Shown: positions 34,400 through 43,802, numbered from the stretch's first letter. The stretch: 64,000 nucleotides of DNA from Syntrophaceae bacterium UBA2280 (GCA_002347685.1 DDWS01000026.1:32159-96158), one strand, 5' to 3'. Translations and numbers: made by a program. Notes: a model not told the origin generated them from the letters alone.

Positions 34400-35242
34400 A
34401 TGCGCGAAATCGACGCTCAACAAGTCACGGCAACCGTCAGGAAGCTGTTTATCGAGGCCAATACCACCTTGGGGCAAGACGTACTTTCAGCCCTGAAACG
34501 TGCAATCACGAAGGAAGAATCGGCCATCGGCCGACAGGTTCTGGAAAAAATTCTGCAAAACGCCGCAATCGCACGCGAAGGCTCGCTGCCGCTCTGCCAG
34601 GACACCGGCCTTGCGGTTTTGTTTGTCGAAATCGGGCAGGACGTCCGCATCGTCGGCGGCGATTTACGCGGCACCATCGAAGAGGGTGTCCGCCAGGCAT
34701 ACGCGGACGGCTTCTTGCGCAAATCCGTCTGTGATCCGCTGACCAGGGAAAACACGAAAGACAATACGCCGGCCGTGATCCACCTGGACATGGTGCCCGG
34801 TAATCAGTTGAAAATCATCGCCATGCCCAAGGGCGGCGGCAGTGAAAATATGAGCCGCGCCAAAATGCTCACGCCTTCGGCGGGGATCGACGGCATTAAA
34901 AAGTTTGTTTTGGAAACCGTGGAAAAAGCCGGCGCCAACCCCTGCCCGCCCATTGTCGTGGGCATTGGCATCGGCGGATCGCTCGAACACGCCTGCCTTC
35001 TGGCCAAAAAAGCCCTCTTGAGAGAAACAGGCAGCCCGCATCCGGCAGATCCGCGCCTGGCGCAATTGGAGGAGGAACTCTGCGGTCAGATTAACGCATT
35101 GGGCATCGGCCCCGCGGGTCTGGGCGGCAAAGTGACCGCACTGGCCGTTCATGCCGAAATGGCACCCTGCCATATCGCCTCTTTGCCTGTGGCGGTCAAT
35201 ATCCAGTGTCATGTGGCCCGGCATCAGGAAGCAATCATATGA
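34400..35242 (+). CDS. Fe-S fumarate hydratase (class I), alpha subunit
   Basis: 280 residues from ATG 34400, which has AGGA 8 bases upstream; another in-frame ATG is at 34385. The N-terminal domain of oxygen-sensitive class I fumarases and L-tartrate dehydratase alpha. LPLCQDTG and later Cys in CDPLTRENTKDN and HACLLAKKAL fit cluster ligation; KGGGSENMS is diagnostic. The next gene, overlapping by 4 bp, is the beta subunit. Fumarase and tartrate dehydratase are hard to separate by sequence; fumarase fits a central-metabolism role here. Confidence 0.88.
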   Translation: MREIDAQQVTATVRKLFIEANTTLGQDVLSALKRAITKEESAIGRQVLEKILQNAAIAREGSLPLCQDTGLAVLFVEIGQDVRIVGGDLRGTIEEGVRQAYADGFLRKSVCDPLTRENTKDNTPAVIHLDMVPGNQLKIIAMPKGGGSENMSRAKMLTPSAGIDGIKKFVLETVEKAGANPCPPIVVGIGIGGSLEHACLLAKKALLRETGSPHPADPRLAQLEEELCGQINALGIGPAGLGGKVTALAVHAEMAPCHIASLPVAVNIQCHVARHQEAII

Positions 35243-35826
35243 ATGATAAAAGCAAGATGAGCGCAAACGAGGTTCTTTCCATCCGGACGCCTCTGAAAGC
35301 CGATGTGTGCGCCTCGCTTCGCTCAGGCGATATGGTGCTGCTTACAGGCTCGGTTTACACAGCGCGCGATGTGGCCCATCGGCGTCTTTATGAAGCGCTG
35401 AAAAAGGGGCTCCCTCTGCCGATAGATTTGTCGACCGCCACCATATTTTACGCCGCGCCTTCGCCCACGCCCACAGGCAGGATTATCGGCTCCATCGGCC
35501 CTACGACCAGCTACCGGATGGATGTGTTTACACCCGCGCTCATCGAACACGGGCTTCGGGGAATGATCGGCAAGGGCAGCCGGTCGCCGGAAGTCGTAGA
35601 GGCAATCAAACAATACGGCGCGGTTTATTTCGGTGCGATCGGCGGCATCGCCGCCCTTACAGCCCAATGCGTGAAAAGAATCGAACGGGTGGCCTATGAT
35701 GATCTGGGCCCGGAAGCTATCCGCCGGCTGACGGTGGTCGATCTGCCGCTGGTTGTCATCAATGACACCCTGGGAAACGATTTGTATCTGTCTGAACAAA
35801 GCAGATGGCGTATCATTCCGGAATAA
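35239..35826 (+). CDS. Fe-S fumarate hydratase (class I), beta subunit
   Basis: 195 residues from ATG 35239 in an ATGA overlap with the alpha gene. C-terminal domain family of class I fumarase: GSVYTARDVAHRRL, YAAPSPTPTGRIIGSIGPTTSYRMD and GMIGKGSRSPEVVEA are typical. With alpha it makes a heterodimer converting fumarate and malate. The frame is open upstream inside the alpha gene but the overlap start is clearly preferred. Confidence 0.88.
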   Translation: MNDKSKMSANEVLSIRTPLKADVCASLRSGDMVLLTGSVYTARDVAHRRLYEALKKGLPLPIDLSTATIFYAAPSPTPTGRIIGSIGPTTSYRMDVFTPALIEHGLRGMIGKGSRSPEVVEAIKQYGAVYFGAIGGIAALTAQCVKRIERVAYDDLGPEAIRRLTVVDLPLVVINDTLGNDLYLSEQSRWRIIPE

Positions 35827-35856
35827 CGGTTGTTGTATTTTTTTGGCGAAAAAACA

Positions 35857-35885
35857 TTGACTCCATAATATTTCTATAATATGAA
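35857..35885 (+). promoter_or_regulatory. promoter of the por-nuo operon
   Basis: TTGACT (35857-35862), a 17-base spacer, TATGAA (35880-35885), about 40 bases before the first ATG. The region is AT-rich, unlike its surroundings. An alternative TATAAT at 35875 is too close to this -35 box. Confidence 0.45.
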
Positions 35886-35906
35886 TGCGAGTCATTTTCA
35901 TAATAT
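35876..35906. promoter_or_regulatory. inverted repeat over the por-nuo promoter start region
   Basis: ATAATATGAATG (from 35876) faces CATTTTCATAATAT (from 35893) across about 5 bases, an imperfect dyad covering the -10 box and start site. A repressor there would block the promoter. Only symmetry supports it. Confidence 0.35.
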
Positions 35907-35926
35907 AATGAAGGAGATTCTGATAG

Positions 35927-36475
35927 ATGATCGAAGTAAGATGGCATGGCCGGGGCGGTCAGGGAGCGGTAACGTCGGTGGAATTACTGGCGGTATCCGC
36001 GATTGCCGCGGGGAAATTCGCCCAGGGGTTCCCCAGTTTCGGCCCGGAAAGAAGAGGAGCGCCTGTCGCCGCGTTTACCCGTATTGACGACAAGAAAATC
36101 AACGTCCGATCAGGCATTTATGATCCGGATGTGGTCCTGGTGCTCGATTCCAGTCTGATCGGCCTGGTTCCTGTCACAGACGGGCTGAAACCGGGCGGGA
36201 AGCTGATTGTCAACACGCACAAAACCCCCGACGAGATCCGCAAAGCGCTCAATTACGCAGGGACATTGGCCCTCGTGGACGGCACAGGCATTGCGCGCAA
36301 GGAAATGGGCGTGCCCATTGCCAACACCACGATGATCGGTGCGCTTTTAAAGGTCACCGGCGTGATGGATCTTGACGCGATGAAGGAAGCAGTAGAGCAC
36401 CGGTTTGGCAGAATCGCTCAGAAGAACATCAACGCGATGAAACGGGCCTACGACGAAATAACCATAAGCAATTAA
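35927..36475 (+). CDS. porG: 2-oxoacid:ferredoxin oxidoreductase gamma subunit (Por-type, copy 1)
   Basis: 182 residues. The gamma domain of pyruvate/2-oxoacid:ferredoxin oxidoreductase, with the signature MIEVRWHGRGGQGAVT at the start and FGPERRGAPVAAFTRI. It is part of the CoA-binding/assembly region of a four-subunit enzyme (gamma-delta-alpha-beta), here all in order and tightly spaced. RBS AAGGAG. First gene of an operon that continues into NuoEFG-like genes. Confidence 0.92.
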   Translation: MIEVRWHGRGGQGAVTSVELLAVSAIAAGKFAQGFPSFGPERRGAPVAAFTRIDDKKINVRSGIYDPDVVLVLDSSLIGLVPVTDGLKPGGKLIVNTHKTPDEIRKALNYAGTLALVDGTGIARKEMGVPIANTTMIGALLKVTGVMDLDAMKEAVEHRFGRIAQKNINAMKRAYDEITISN

Positions 36476-36488
36476 GAGGAAAATTCAT

Positions 36489-36767
36489 ATGGCATTGAAA
36501 ACATGGAGGGAACTTCCCATCGGCTGTGTAGTGACCGAACCGGGGAGCGCCAGTGAGTACCACACGGGCAGCTGGCGGTCGCAGCGGCCTATCTGGGATG
36601 ACGCCAAATGCATCAAGTGCGGCATCTGTTATGTGTATTGTCCGGAAGGCTGCGTGCAGCAGACTGAGGATGGTTTCTTTAAAGCGAACATGGACTATTG
36701 CAAGGGATGCGGCATTTGTGCCCACGAATGCTGGCCCCGCGCAATCAAGATGGTAGAGGAGGAATAA
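36489..36767 (+). CDS. porD: 2-oxoacid:ferredoxin oxidoreductase delta subunit (2x4Fe-4S, copy 1)
   Basis: 92 residues. Ferredoxin-like subunit carrying two 4Fe-4S clusters: CIKCGICYVYCPEG and CKGCGICAHECW. It passes electrons from the TPP subunit cluster to ferredoxin. The second motif ends in Cys-Trp rather than Cys-Pro, a small deviation. It lies 13 bp after gamma and 2 bp before alpha. Confidence 0.92.
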   Translation: MALKTWRELPIGCVVTEPGSASEYHTGSWRSQRPIWDDAKCIKCGICYVYCPEGCVQQTEDGFFKANMDYCKGCGICAHECWPRAIKMVEEE

Positions 36768-36769
36768 AC

Positions 36770-37945
36770 ATGGCCAAGCGCGTAGGATTGGAAGTAACCG
36801 TCGCCGTGGCCGAAGCCGTGGCGCTATGCCGAATTGACATGGCGGGCGTTTATCCCATCACCCCCCAGTCGCACATCGCGGAACACCTCTCCAACATGGT
36901 GGCCGACGGCTTGCTGGATGCGGAATTTGTAACCGTGGAATCCGAACACTCGGCCATGAGCGCGGTCATAGGCGCATCCGGCGCCGGCGCACGCGCCTAT
37001 ACGGCAACCGCCTCCCAGGGCCTTTTATTGATGAACGAACTTCTGCCCATCGCCTCGGCGATGCGTCTGCCGATCTGCATGGCCGTCGCCAACCGGGCGG
37101 TCTCCGGCCCGTTGAACATTTTGAACGATCATTCAGATATTATGCCTCAGCGCGACACCGGCTGGATCTCCCTTTTTGCGGAAAACAGCCAGGAAGCCGT
37201 CGATCTTTCCATTCAGGCTTTCCGGATCGCGGAAGATCAGGATGTCATGCTGCCGGTTAATGTCAACATCGATGGATTTCAGCTGACACACATGGTGGAA
37301 CCCGTGGAGATGCCCACGCAGGAAGAAGTAGATCAATTCCTGCCCCCTTTTGTGCCGCACGCGACACTGCATCCCTCAAAGCCCGTTACGATGGGAGCCT
37401 TTTCCATGGCCGATTACTTCACCGAAATCATGAAGGCCAAAGACGAGGCCATCAGAAATTCTAAAAAGGTCATTCTGGACGTTTGGGAAGAATGGGGCCG
37501 ACTGTTCGGACGCAGCTACAAACCGGTGGAATCCTATAAAGCAGATGATGCGGAAACACTCATCCTGACAATGGGCTCCATGGGCGAAACCGCCCAGCTG
37601 GCCATTGATGAACTCCGCGACAAAGGCGTCAAGGCGGGGCTTATTAAACTGCGACTCTGGCGGCCCTTCCCGTTTGCGGAAATCAAGGCCGCAGTGAAAA
37701 ACACGAAAAAACTGATTGTCACCGACCGCGCCGTATCCTTCGGCGGTCCCGGCGGTCCCGTTTTTTCGGAAATCAAGTCGGCGCTCTACGCCGAAACGAC
37801 GCGCCCCGCGATCTACAATTATATTTACGGACTGGGCGGACGCGACATCACCGTGCATGATTTTGTCGGCATGTTTGAGAAAGTTCTGGCGGATACGGAA
37901 AACTCATCAGCGGACACGTATGAATTTTGGGGAGTGAGAGAATGA
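36770..37945 (+). CDS. porA: 2-oxoacid:ferredoxin oxidoreductase alpha subunit (Por-type, copy 1)
   Basis: 391 residues from ATG 36770 preceded by GAGGAGG; an upstream in-frame ATG lies inside the delta gene. Pyrimidine-binding half of the TPP site: GVYPITPQSHIAEH near the N-terminus, EFVTVESEHSAMSAVIGAS, and a GLLLMNELLPIAS segment. Sequence is of the pyruvate synthase type. The substrate is most likely pyruvate but another 2-oxoacid is not excluded. Its stop overlaps the beta start. Confidence 0.92.
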   Translation: MAKRVGLEVTVAVAEAVALCRIDMAGVYPITPQSHIAEHLSNMVADGLLDAEFVTVESEHSAMSAVIGASGAGARAYTATASQGLLLMNELLPIASAMRLPICMAVANRAVSGPLNILNDHSDIMPQRDTGWISLFAENSQEAVDLSIQAFRIAEDQDVMLPVNVNIDGFQLTHMVEPVEMPTQEEVDQFLPPFVPHATLHPSKPVTMGAFSMADYFTEIMKAKDEAIRNSKKVILDVWEEWGRLFGRSYKPVESYKADDAETLILTMGSMGETAQLAIDELRDKGVKAGLIKLRLWRPFPFAEIKAAVKNTKKLIVTDRAVSFGGPGGPVFSEIKSALYAETTRPAIYNYIYGLGGRDITVHDFVGMFEKVLADTENSSADTYEFWGVRE

Positions 37946-38898
37946 TGAATATCGTAGAGAATTTTGATTTATTTGCCCCGCGGCTGATCAATAAGCAGGA
38001 ACTGCTTTCCTCAGGCCACCGCGCCTGTTCCGGCTGCGCCGAGGTGCTGGCCGTGCGGCTGATGTGCAAGGCGCTCGGCGAAAACACCGTCATCGCCTCC
38101 GCGACCGGCTGTATGGAAATCGTCTCGAGCATGTTTCCTACCACCGCCTGGCGTGTGCCCTGGATTCATGTCGCGTTTGAAAACGCGGCGGCCGTGGCAT
38201 CCGGTGTGGAAGCGGGCCTCAAGGCACTGCGGAAAAAGGGAAAGATCGACGACCGCTATATTAAGGTCGTCGGCATGGCCGGCGACGGCGGCACCATGGA
38301 CATCGGCTTCCAGGCGCTCTCCGGCGCGATGGAACGCGGACACGACATGATGTATGTCTGTTTCGACAACGAAGCCTACATGAACACCGGCATCCAGCGC
38401 TCCAGCGGCACGCCGATGGGCGCATCTACTACAACCGCTCCGGCAGGAAAGATCAGCTCCGGACAGAAAACCTGGAAGAAAAACATGCCGGACATTATGG
38501 TCGCTCACAATGTGCCCTATGTGGCGACCGTCTGCCCCAGCTACCCGCTGGACTTCATCCGTAAAATCGAAAAAGCCAAAAGCATCAAGGGGCCTTCCTA
38601 TATCCACTGCTTCTCCGTGTGCCCGACCGGCTGGCGCTCCCCTTCGCATACAGCAATTTCCATGGGCCGCCTGGCGGTTGAAACCGGCGTCTTCCCGCTT
38701 TTTGAAGTGGAAAACGGTCACTACCGGGTTTCTCCGGACATGCCCAAAATACTCAAACCGATCCGGGACTACTTCAAACCGCAGGGGCGCTTCCGCCACC
38801 TGACGGCTGAAGAAATCGACCTGATCCAGGAACGGGTGATCATCGAGCACAAAAAGCTCATGGAAAAAGCCAAATATCTGAAAACAGGGAACGAATAA
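37942..38898 (+). CDS. porB: 2-oxoacid:ferredoxin oxidoreductase beta subunit (Por-type, copy 1)
   Basis: 318 residues from ATG 37942 in an ATGA overlap with alpha. TPP-binding subunit: 4Fe-4S ligands CSGCAE near the start, GDGGTMDIGFQALSGAMERG as the TPP/Mg motif, and CFDNEAYMNTGIQRSSGTP, the pattern of pyruvate:ferredoxin oxidoreductase. It links pyruvate, CoA and CO2 to acetyl-CoA with reduced ferredoxin; in this setting it can run in either direction. Confidence 0.92.
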   Translation: MMNIVENFDLFAPRLINKQELLSSGHRACSGCAEVLAVRLMCKALGENTVIASATGCMEIVSSMFPTTAWRVPWIHVAFENAAAVASGVEAGLKALRKKGKIDDRYIKVVGMAGDGGTMDIGFQALSGAMERGHDMMYVCFDNEAYMNTGIQRSSGTPMGASTTTAPAGKISSGQKTWKKNMPDIMVAHNVPYVATVCPSYPLDFIRKIEKAKSIKGPSYIHCFSVCPTGWRSPSHTAISMGRLAVETGVFPLFEVENGHYRVSPDMPKILKPIRDYFKPQGRFRHLTAEEIDLIQERVIIEHKKLMEKAKYLKTGNE

Positions 38899-38930
38899 AA
38901 ACCCGTAAAGAATACCGAGGTGAGGCAAGC

Positions 38931-39416
38931 ATGAAAAAAACCGCGAATTTTACAGCAAAAACCAAGGCAATTGTCAAAAAACACGGGGGCGACAGAAGCG
39001 CGCTCATCGCCGTGTTGCAGGATATTCAGGAAACATTCAATTATCTCCCCAAAGAGGCTATGAACACGGTCAGCACCATGATGGGAATCCCGGCCAGTCG
39101 TGTTTACGAAGTCGCTACTTTTTACAACGCCTTCAGCCTGAATCCGCGAGGGAAACACATTGTGAAAATCTGTGTGGGCACAGCCTGTCACGTCCGCGGT
39201 GCATCGGCCATACAGGACAAATTCGAGCAGAAGCTGCTTATAAAACCGGGCGAAACGAATCAGGATCAGCAGTTCACTCTGGAACTAGTCAATTGTGTGG
39301 GTGCCTGCGCGCTCGGTCCCGTAGTCGTCATCGATACGGAATATCACGGGCAGATGACGATGAATAAGGTGGATAAAATCATCAATGAGATAAACAAAGA
39401 GGGGGCGCAGCAATGA
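38931..39416 (+). CDS. NuoE/HndA-like 2Fe-2S subunit
   Basis: 161 residues. 24-kDa thioredoxin-like 2Fe-2S subunit: [17 protein letters not shown] at the start, [10 protein letters not shown] and [10 protein letters not shown] as cluster ligands. It pairs with the NuoF-like subunit that follows with a 4-bp overlap. The family occurs in complex I, NAD-linked hydrogenases, formate dehydrogenases and electron-bifurcating enzymes; here neither hydrogenase nor formate dehydrogenase genes are nearby. It lies 32 bp after porB, so likely the same transcript. Confidence 0.92.
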   Translation: MKKTANFTAKTKAIVKKHGGDRSALIAVLQDIQETFNYLPKEAMNTVSTMMGIPASRVYEVATFYNAFSLNPRGKHIVKICVGTACHVRGASAIQDKFEQKLLIKPGETNQDQQFTLELVNCVGACALGPVVVIDTEYHGQMTMNKVDKIINEINKEGAQQ

Positions 39417-41260
39417 CAAAAATTACGACTGCTCAGGCCTTGCGCCAGGTTCAGGAAGATCTGAAGAAAAATTTTGATCCGACCAAGAAGCTCGTTACCA
39501 TCTGCGCCGGCACCGGCTGCCGCGGGTACGGCTGCATCAAAGTTAAAGAAGAACTCGAAGCGGAAATGAAAAAGCAGAACATGGACGTGGAAGTCCGCGC
39601 CACCGGCTGTTTCGGTTTCTGTGAAAAAGGCCCTCTGGTGATCATCCATCCGGAAAAAATATTCTATCAGCAGGTCAAGATAAAAGACGTGCCGGATATT
39701 GTCTCCAAAACCGTAGCCAACGGAGAAGTTCTGGAAAAACTGCTCTACCGCGATCCGGAAACGAAGGAAACCGTGCTCAAGGAAGAGGACGTTCCTTTTT
39801 ACAAAAAACAGCTCCGCCTGGTTTTCGGCCAAAACGGCATGATCGATCCCACACGGATTGAGGACTACCTGATCATCGGCGGTTATACGGCGCTGGCCAA
39901 GACCCTGTCTGAGATGAGCCCGGAGGGTGTCATCAGCGAAGTGAAAAAAGCCGGCCTGCGGGGACGCGGCGGCGGCGGTTTCGCGGCGGGTATTAAATGG
40001 GAAGGATCGCGCAGAGCGCATGGCTCGCCCAAATATGTCATCGCCAACGGCGACGAAGGCGATCCCGGCGCTTACATGGATCGCAGCCTCATGGAAGGCA
40101 ATCCCCACAGCATCATCGAAGGAATGATCATCGGTGCATACGCGATCGGCGCTTCCGAAGGCTATATCTACGTGAGAAACGAATATCCCCTGGCCGTGCT
40201 GCACCTGACCATGGCGATTTCGGCCGCCAAGGAGGCGGGGCTTCTGGGCAAAAACATCCTGGGGACGGACTTTTCGTTTGATATCCATATCAACAAAGGC
40301 GGCGGCGCTTTCGTCTGCGGAGAATCCTCCGCTTTGTTTGCCTCCATCGAAGGCCGCGCCGGCGAGCCGCGCGCCAAATACGTCCACGCGGTGGAAAAAG
40401 GTTTGTGGGATAAGCCCACAGTTCTCAACAACGTGGAAACATGGGCCAACGTACCGCTTATCATCAGCCGCGGCGCTGACTGGTATAACACCATCGGCAC
40501 GGAAGGCTCCAAGGGCACGAAAATCTTCTCGCTCGTCGGAAAAATCAACAACACGGGCCTCATTGAAGTCCCGATGGGCATGACGCTTCGCGAAATCATC
40601 CACGATATGGGCGGCGGCATTCCCAATGGCCGCAAGTTCAAAGCCGTGCAGACCGGCGGCCCTTCCGGCGGATGCATTCCGGAGAATCTGCTCGATCTGC
40701 CGGTCGATTTCGACAAGCTCTATGAGGTCGGTTCCATGATGGGTTCCGGAGGCATGATCGTCATGGATGATAAATCCTGCATGGTCGATGTCGCCAGATA
40801 CTTCCTGAACTTCCTTCAGGAAGAATCATGCGGTAAGTGCGTTCCCTGCCGCGAAGGCGTCCGACGCATGAGAGAAATACTCGACGACATCTGCGCGGGG
40901 AAGGGAAGGGAAGGCGACGTGGATCTTCTCGAGCATATTTCCACCGGCGTCGCGGACGGATCGCTTTGCGCGCTGGGCGGCTCGGCTCCCAACCCGGTGC
41001 TGAGCACCATTAAATATTTCCGCGATGAATACGAAGCCCACATCAAAGACCACCGCTGCCCGGCAGGCGTCTGCAAGGCACTCATCACCTACAGCATCGA
41101 TGCTGAGAAATGCACCGGCTGTATGCTGTGCAGCAGGGTATGCTCCGTAGGGGCCATCCACGGCGAAAAGAAAAGGGCTCATGTCATTGACGACGACACG
41201 TGCACACGCTGCGGCGCGTGTATCGAAAGCTGTAAATTTGATGCAATTCTTGTGAAATAA
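39413..41260 (+). CDS. NuoF/HndC-like NADH-binding flavin/Fe-S subunit
   Basis: 615 residues, longer than complex I NuoF. Order: N-terminal 2Fe-2S thioredoxin-like domain (about 25-110; [19 protein letters not shown]), NADH and FMN domain (about 130-430; [27 protein letters not shown]), SLBB, the 4Fe-4S domain [12 protein letters not shown] (about 475), and a C-terminal 2x4Fe-4S ferredoxin ([22 protein letters not shown]). This is the form seen in bifurcating hydrogenases (HydB) and HndC. It oxidises or reduces NAD(H) and distributes electrons to ferredoxin-like centres. Confidence 0.93.
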   Translation: MTKITTAQALRQVQEDLKKNFDPTKKLVTICAGTGCRGYGCIKVKEELEAEMKKQNMDVEVRATGCFGFCEKGPLVIIHPEKIFYQQVKIKDVPDIVSKTVANGEVLEKLLYRDPETKETVLKEEDVPFYKKQLRLVFGQNGMIDPTRIEDYLIIGGYTALAKTLSEMSPEGVISEVKKAGLRGRGGGGFAAGIKWEGSRRAHGSPKYVIANGDEGDPGAYMDRSLMEGNPHSIIEGMIIGAYAIGASEGYIYVRNEYPLAVLHLTMAISAAKEAGLLGKNILGTDFSFDIHINKGGGAFVCGESSALFASIEGRAGEPRAKYVHAVEKGLWDKPTVLNNVETWANVPLIISRGADWYNTIGTEGSKGTKIFSLVGKINNTGLIEVPMGMTLREIIHDMGGGIPNGRKFKAVQTGGPSGGCIPENLLDLPVDFDKLYEVGSMMGSGGMIVMDDKSCMVDVARYFLNFLQEESCGKCVPCREGVRRMREILDDICAGKGREGDVDLLEHISTGVADGSLCALGGSAPNPVLSTIKYFRDEYEAHIKDHRCPAGVCKALITYSIDAEKCTGCMLCSRVCSVGAIHGEKKRAHVIDDDTCTRCGACIESCKFDAILVK

Positions 41261-41275
41261 GGGGTAGATGAAACC

Positions 41276-41989
41276 ATGATAAATATGATCATTGACGGAA
41301 AAAACGTAACAGCGCCCAAAGACACTATGCTTCTGGAGGCCATCCGCGGCGCGGGGATTTCGGTACCCACCCTGTGCGCGCATGAATCCGTATCGCGCTC
41401 CGGCGCCTGTCGCCTGTGCGTGGTGGAAATTAAAAAGGGCAACCGGACGCGAATTGTCACATCCTGCCTGTATGGCGTGGAAGAAGGGCTGATCGTCAAC
41501 ACGAAAAGCGACCGCGTAAAAAACGTACGGCGGCTGGTCATGGAGCTTCTGCTCGCACGCTGCCCCGAATCCGACCTGCTTCAGAAAATGGCCAAGGAGA
41601 TGGGCATTGAGGCCCAGCCCCGATTTACGCCGGATACCGACAAGGGCACCTGTATTTTATGCCGTTCGTGCGTTCGGGTCTGCGAAGAGGTCGTGGGTGT
41701 CAGCGCCATCGGGCTTTTTGCCCGCGGCTCTCGCAAGACGGTGGGAACGCCATTTATGGAACAATCCGACGCCTGCATCGGTTGCGGCGCGTGCGTCTAT
41801 GTCTGCCCCACGAACCACATCGTCATGACATCGACCGGCGAAAAGCGGAAAATCTGGGGGCGCAATTTCAAAATGCAGGCCTGTTCCAAATGCGGCAAGT
41901 TTTTCGCCCCGGTAGATCAATTAAAGTTCATCAGCAAAAAAACCGGAACCTCCATGGAGGATCTTGCCGTCTGCACAGAATGCAGATAG
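41276..41989 (+). CDS. short NuoG/HydA-like Fe-S subunit without catalytic domain
   Basis: 237 residues. N-terminal 2Fe-2S domain (CAHESVSRSGACRLC and TSC), then two 4Fe-4S motifs (CILCRSCVRVC, CIGCGACVYVC), like the start of NuoG or of HydA. It then stops: no molybdopterin or H-cluster domain. The end has a CSKC and CTEC pair about 27 residues apart, like a zinc ribbon. It completes a NuoEFG-like trio directly after por genes, so the trio probably links NAD(H) to Por/ferredoxin. The operon ends at a terminator after it. Confidence 0.88.
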   Translation: MINMIIDGKNVTAPKDTMLLEAIRGAGISVPTLCAHESVSRSGACRLCVVEIKKGNRTRIVTSCLYGVEEGLIVNTKSDRVKNVRRLVMELLLARCPESDLLQKMAKEMGIEAQPRFTPDTDKGTCILCRSCVRVCEEVVGVSAIGLFARGSRKTVGTPFMEQSDACIGCGACVYVCPTNHIVMTSTGEKRKIWGRNFKMQACSKCGKFFAPVDQLKFISKKTGTSMEDLAVCTECR

Positions 41990-42062
41990 ACGTGTTGCCA
42001 TTGAATCGTCCGGAGATTTCCGCTTCATGAAAAAAAAGCGGCCCTTCGGGACTATGAAATCC

Positions 42063-42106
42063 ATCCGGAAAGGGGCATCCTGAACGCCCCTTTCCGGATT
42101 TTTTTA
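42063..42106 (+). terminator. intrinsic terminator of the por-nuo operon
   Basis: ATCCGGAAAGGGGC (42063-42076) pairs perfectly with its complement (42086-42099) around a 9-base loop and is followed by eight T. It lies about 75 bases past the stop of the short NuoG-like gene. Confidence 0.93.
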
Positions 42107-42164
42107 TTTATATGCATACAGGATTTTCAAGACTTTTTTTGCCCGGCTTTAGACTCGACAGTCT

Positions 42165-43802
42165 CTAGCACGGATCGACAAACGTATGACCTGCCTCATC
42201 GGGTTTTCTTGCCGGTACCGATTTGAGACCCTGCAGAATCCATTTCCGGGTATCGGCCGGATCGATGACCGCGTCGATTTCAAGATAAGCGCCCATGTTG
42301 ATGGCTTTACCCCGTTGATACATGTCGGCGACCAGTTTTTCGTAGAGCGCTTCTCTTTCCTGCGGATCCGCAATGGCCTCGAGTTCCTTTTTGAAACCGG
42401 CCTTGACCGCCCCTTCGAGGCCCATCGCCCCGAATTCTCCAGTCGGCCATGCGGCGGTGAAGAATGATTCGTGGAATCCTCCTCTGGCCATCGCCATGGC
42501 GCCCAGCCCGTACCCCCTGCGCAGAAAGACTGTGAAATAGGGAACCGTGATGTGCGAGCCGACAACGAACATGCGGCAGACATGGCGAACCTGCGCCCTT
42601 TTTTCGATTTCCGGTCCGACCATAAATCCCGGGGTATCGCACAAAGAAAGAATCGGCAGGCCGTGCGCGTTGCAGATCTGCATTAAACGCGCCACCTTGT
42701 CCGCGCCCTCCGCCTCAATCGCCCCCGCCATGTGCATCGGGTTGTTGGCGATGAAACCGAGCGGACGGCCCTCGATCCGCATAAATCCGGTGACCATTCC
42801 CGGCCCGAATTTGGGTTTGAGCTCCAGAAATGATCCCGTATCAGCCAGCGTTTTGATCACATTTCTGACATTGTAAGCGCGTTTCCGGTTTTCGGGAATC
42901 AGGTTGCGCAAGCGAAGCTGATCGGCGGCTTCCCATCCGGGAGTGGTTCCCTGGAAATAGGAAAGGTACTGCCTGGCGACAGCGACCGCTTCCTGATCAT
43001 CGGCCACTTCGATATCCACGACGCCGCTTTGCGTTTGAACGTCGATCGGTCCGACCTCTTCGGGTTTGAAAACGCCGAGTCCGCCGCCTTCGATCATTAC
43101 GGGTCCGCCCATGCCGATATTGGAATCGCTTGTCGCAATGATGACATCGCAGCAGCCCAGCAGGGCGGCATTCCCCGCAAAACAGGGACCTGTCACGATG
43201 CCGATCATGGGAACCGCGCCGCTTAGCCTGGCAAATGAACCGAAAGTGGACAGGTCCAGGCCTGCGATCATGACCCCCATGGCATCCACATCTCCGGGCC
43301 TGCCGCCTCCGCCTTCCGCGAAGAAAACCAGCGGCAGTCTCTGCTCGTGCGCCAGCTTCAGCATGCGATCGATTTTTTTATGATTGAAAAATCCCTGGGT
43401 GCCGGCCAAAACGGTATAGTCATAAGCCATGAACATACAGCGGGCTTTATCGTCAGCAAACCAGGAACGGTTGACCGAGCCGATCCCTGTGATCAGACCG
43501 TCCGTCGGAGTCTTCAAGATGAGATCCTCTTCGGAACGCCGCCCGCGCTGCGCGGCAATCGCCAGAGCGCCATATTCAATGAAACTCCCTTCATCGCACA
43601 GCTCGGTGATGTACGCGCGAGCCGTACGCTGGTTTTTCTGCTGCCTTCGCGCCACCGCGTCGGGACGGTTCTCGTCAAGGCAAAATGCATGTCGGCGTAT
43701 CACCTCGGCCAGGTCGGGTCGAATCGGATCGGCAGTGGCCGCTTTGTCATCGGAAGGCGATATTTTTTCGTTGTCGGATGTCATCGTTTCTTTATGTTTC
43801 AT
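42165..43802 (-). CDS. biotin-dependent-type acyl-CoA carboxyltransferase/decarboxylase alpha-like subunit
   Basis: 545 residues from ATG 43802 (GGAG upstream); the frame is open to 43904. Two crotonase-like carboxyltransferase halves as in propionyl-CoA carboxylase beta, MmdA and GcdA: ITGIGSVN near 95-105, FFAEGGGGRPGD, TGPCFAGNAALLGCCD, GGPVMIEGGGLG; then NNPMHMAGAIEAEGADKVAR and PYFTVFLRRGYGLGAMAM with CLCDTPGFMVG-like sequence. No biotin carboxylase or biotin carrier is adjacent. As the last gene of the liv-CoA-transferase run and with an OadB-like pump under a matching promoter, it may act as a decarboxylase alpha subunit. Substrate unknown. Confidence 0.83.
   Translation of the reverse strand: MKHKETMTSDNEKISPSDDKAATADPIRPDLAEVIRRHAFCLDENRPDAVARRQQKNQRTARAYITELCDEGSFIEYGALAIAAQRGRRSEEDLILKTPTDGLITGIGSVNRSWFADDKARCMFMAYDYTVLAGTQGFFNHKKIDRMLKLAHEQRLPLVFFAEGGGGRPGDVDAMGVMIAGLDLSTFGSFARLSGAVPMIGIVTGPCFAGNAALLGCCDVIIATSDSNIGMGGPVMIEGGGLGVFKPEEVGPIDVQTQSGVVDIEVADDQEAVAVARQYLSYFQGTTPGWEAADQLRLRNLIPENRKRAYNVRNVIKTLADTGSFLELKPKFGPGMVTGFMRIEGRPLGFIANNPMHMAGAIEAEGADKVARLMQICNAHGLPILSLCDTPGFMVGPEIEKRAQVRHVCRMFVVGSHITVPYFTVFLRRGYGLGAMAMARGGFHESFFTAAWPTGEFGAMGLEGAVKAGFKKELEAIADPQEREALYEKLVADMYQRGKAINMGAYLEIDAVIDPADTRKWILQGLKSVPARKPDEAGHTFVDPC

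Noticed and set aside
38931..41989. Complete NAD-linked hydrogenase
   Set aside because: The third subunit ends before any H-cluster domain and no hydrogenase gene is nearby.
42165..43802. Acetyl- or propionyl-CoA carboxylase operon
   Set aside because: No biotin carboxylase or biotin carrier gene is adjacent, and the neighbours are transport and CoA-transfer genes.
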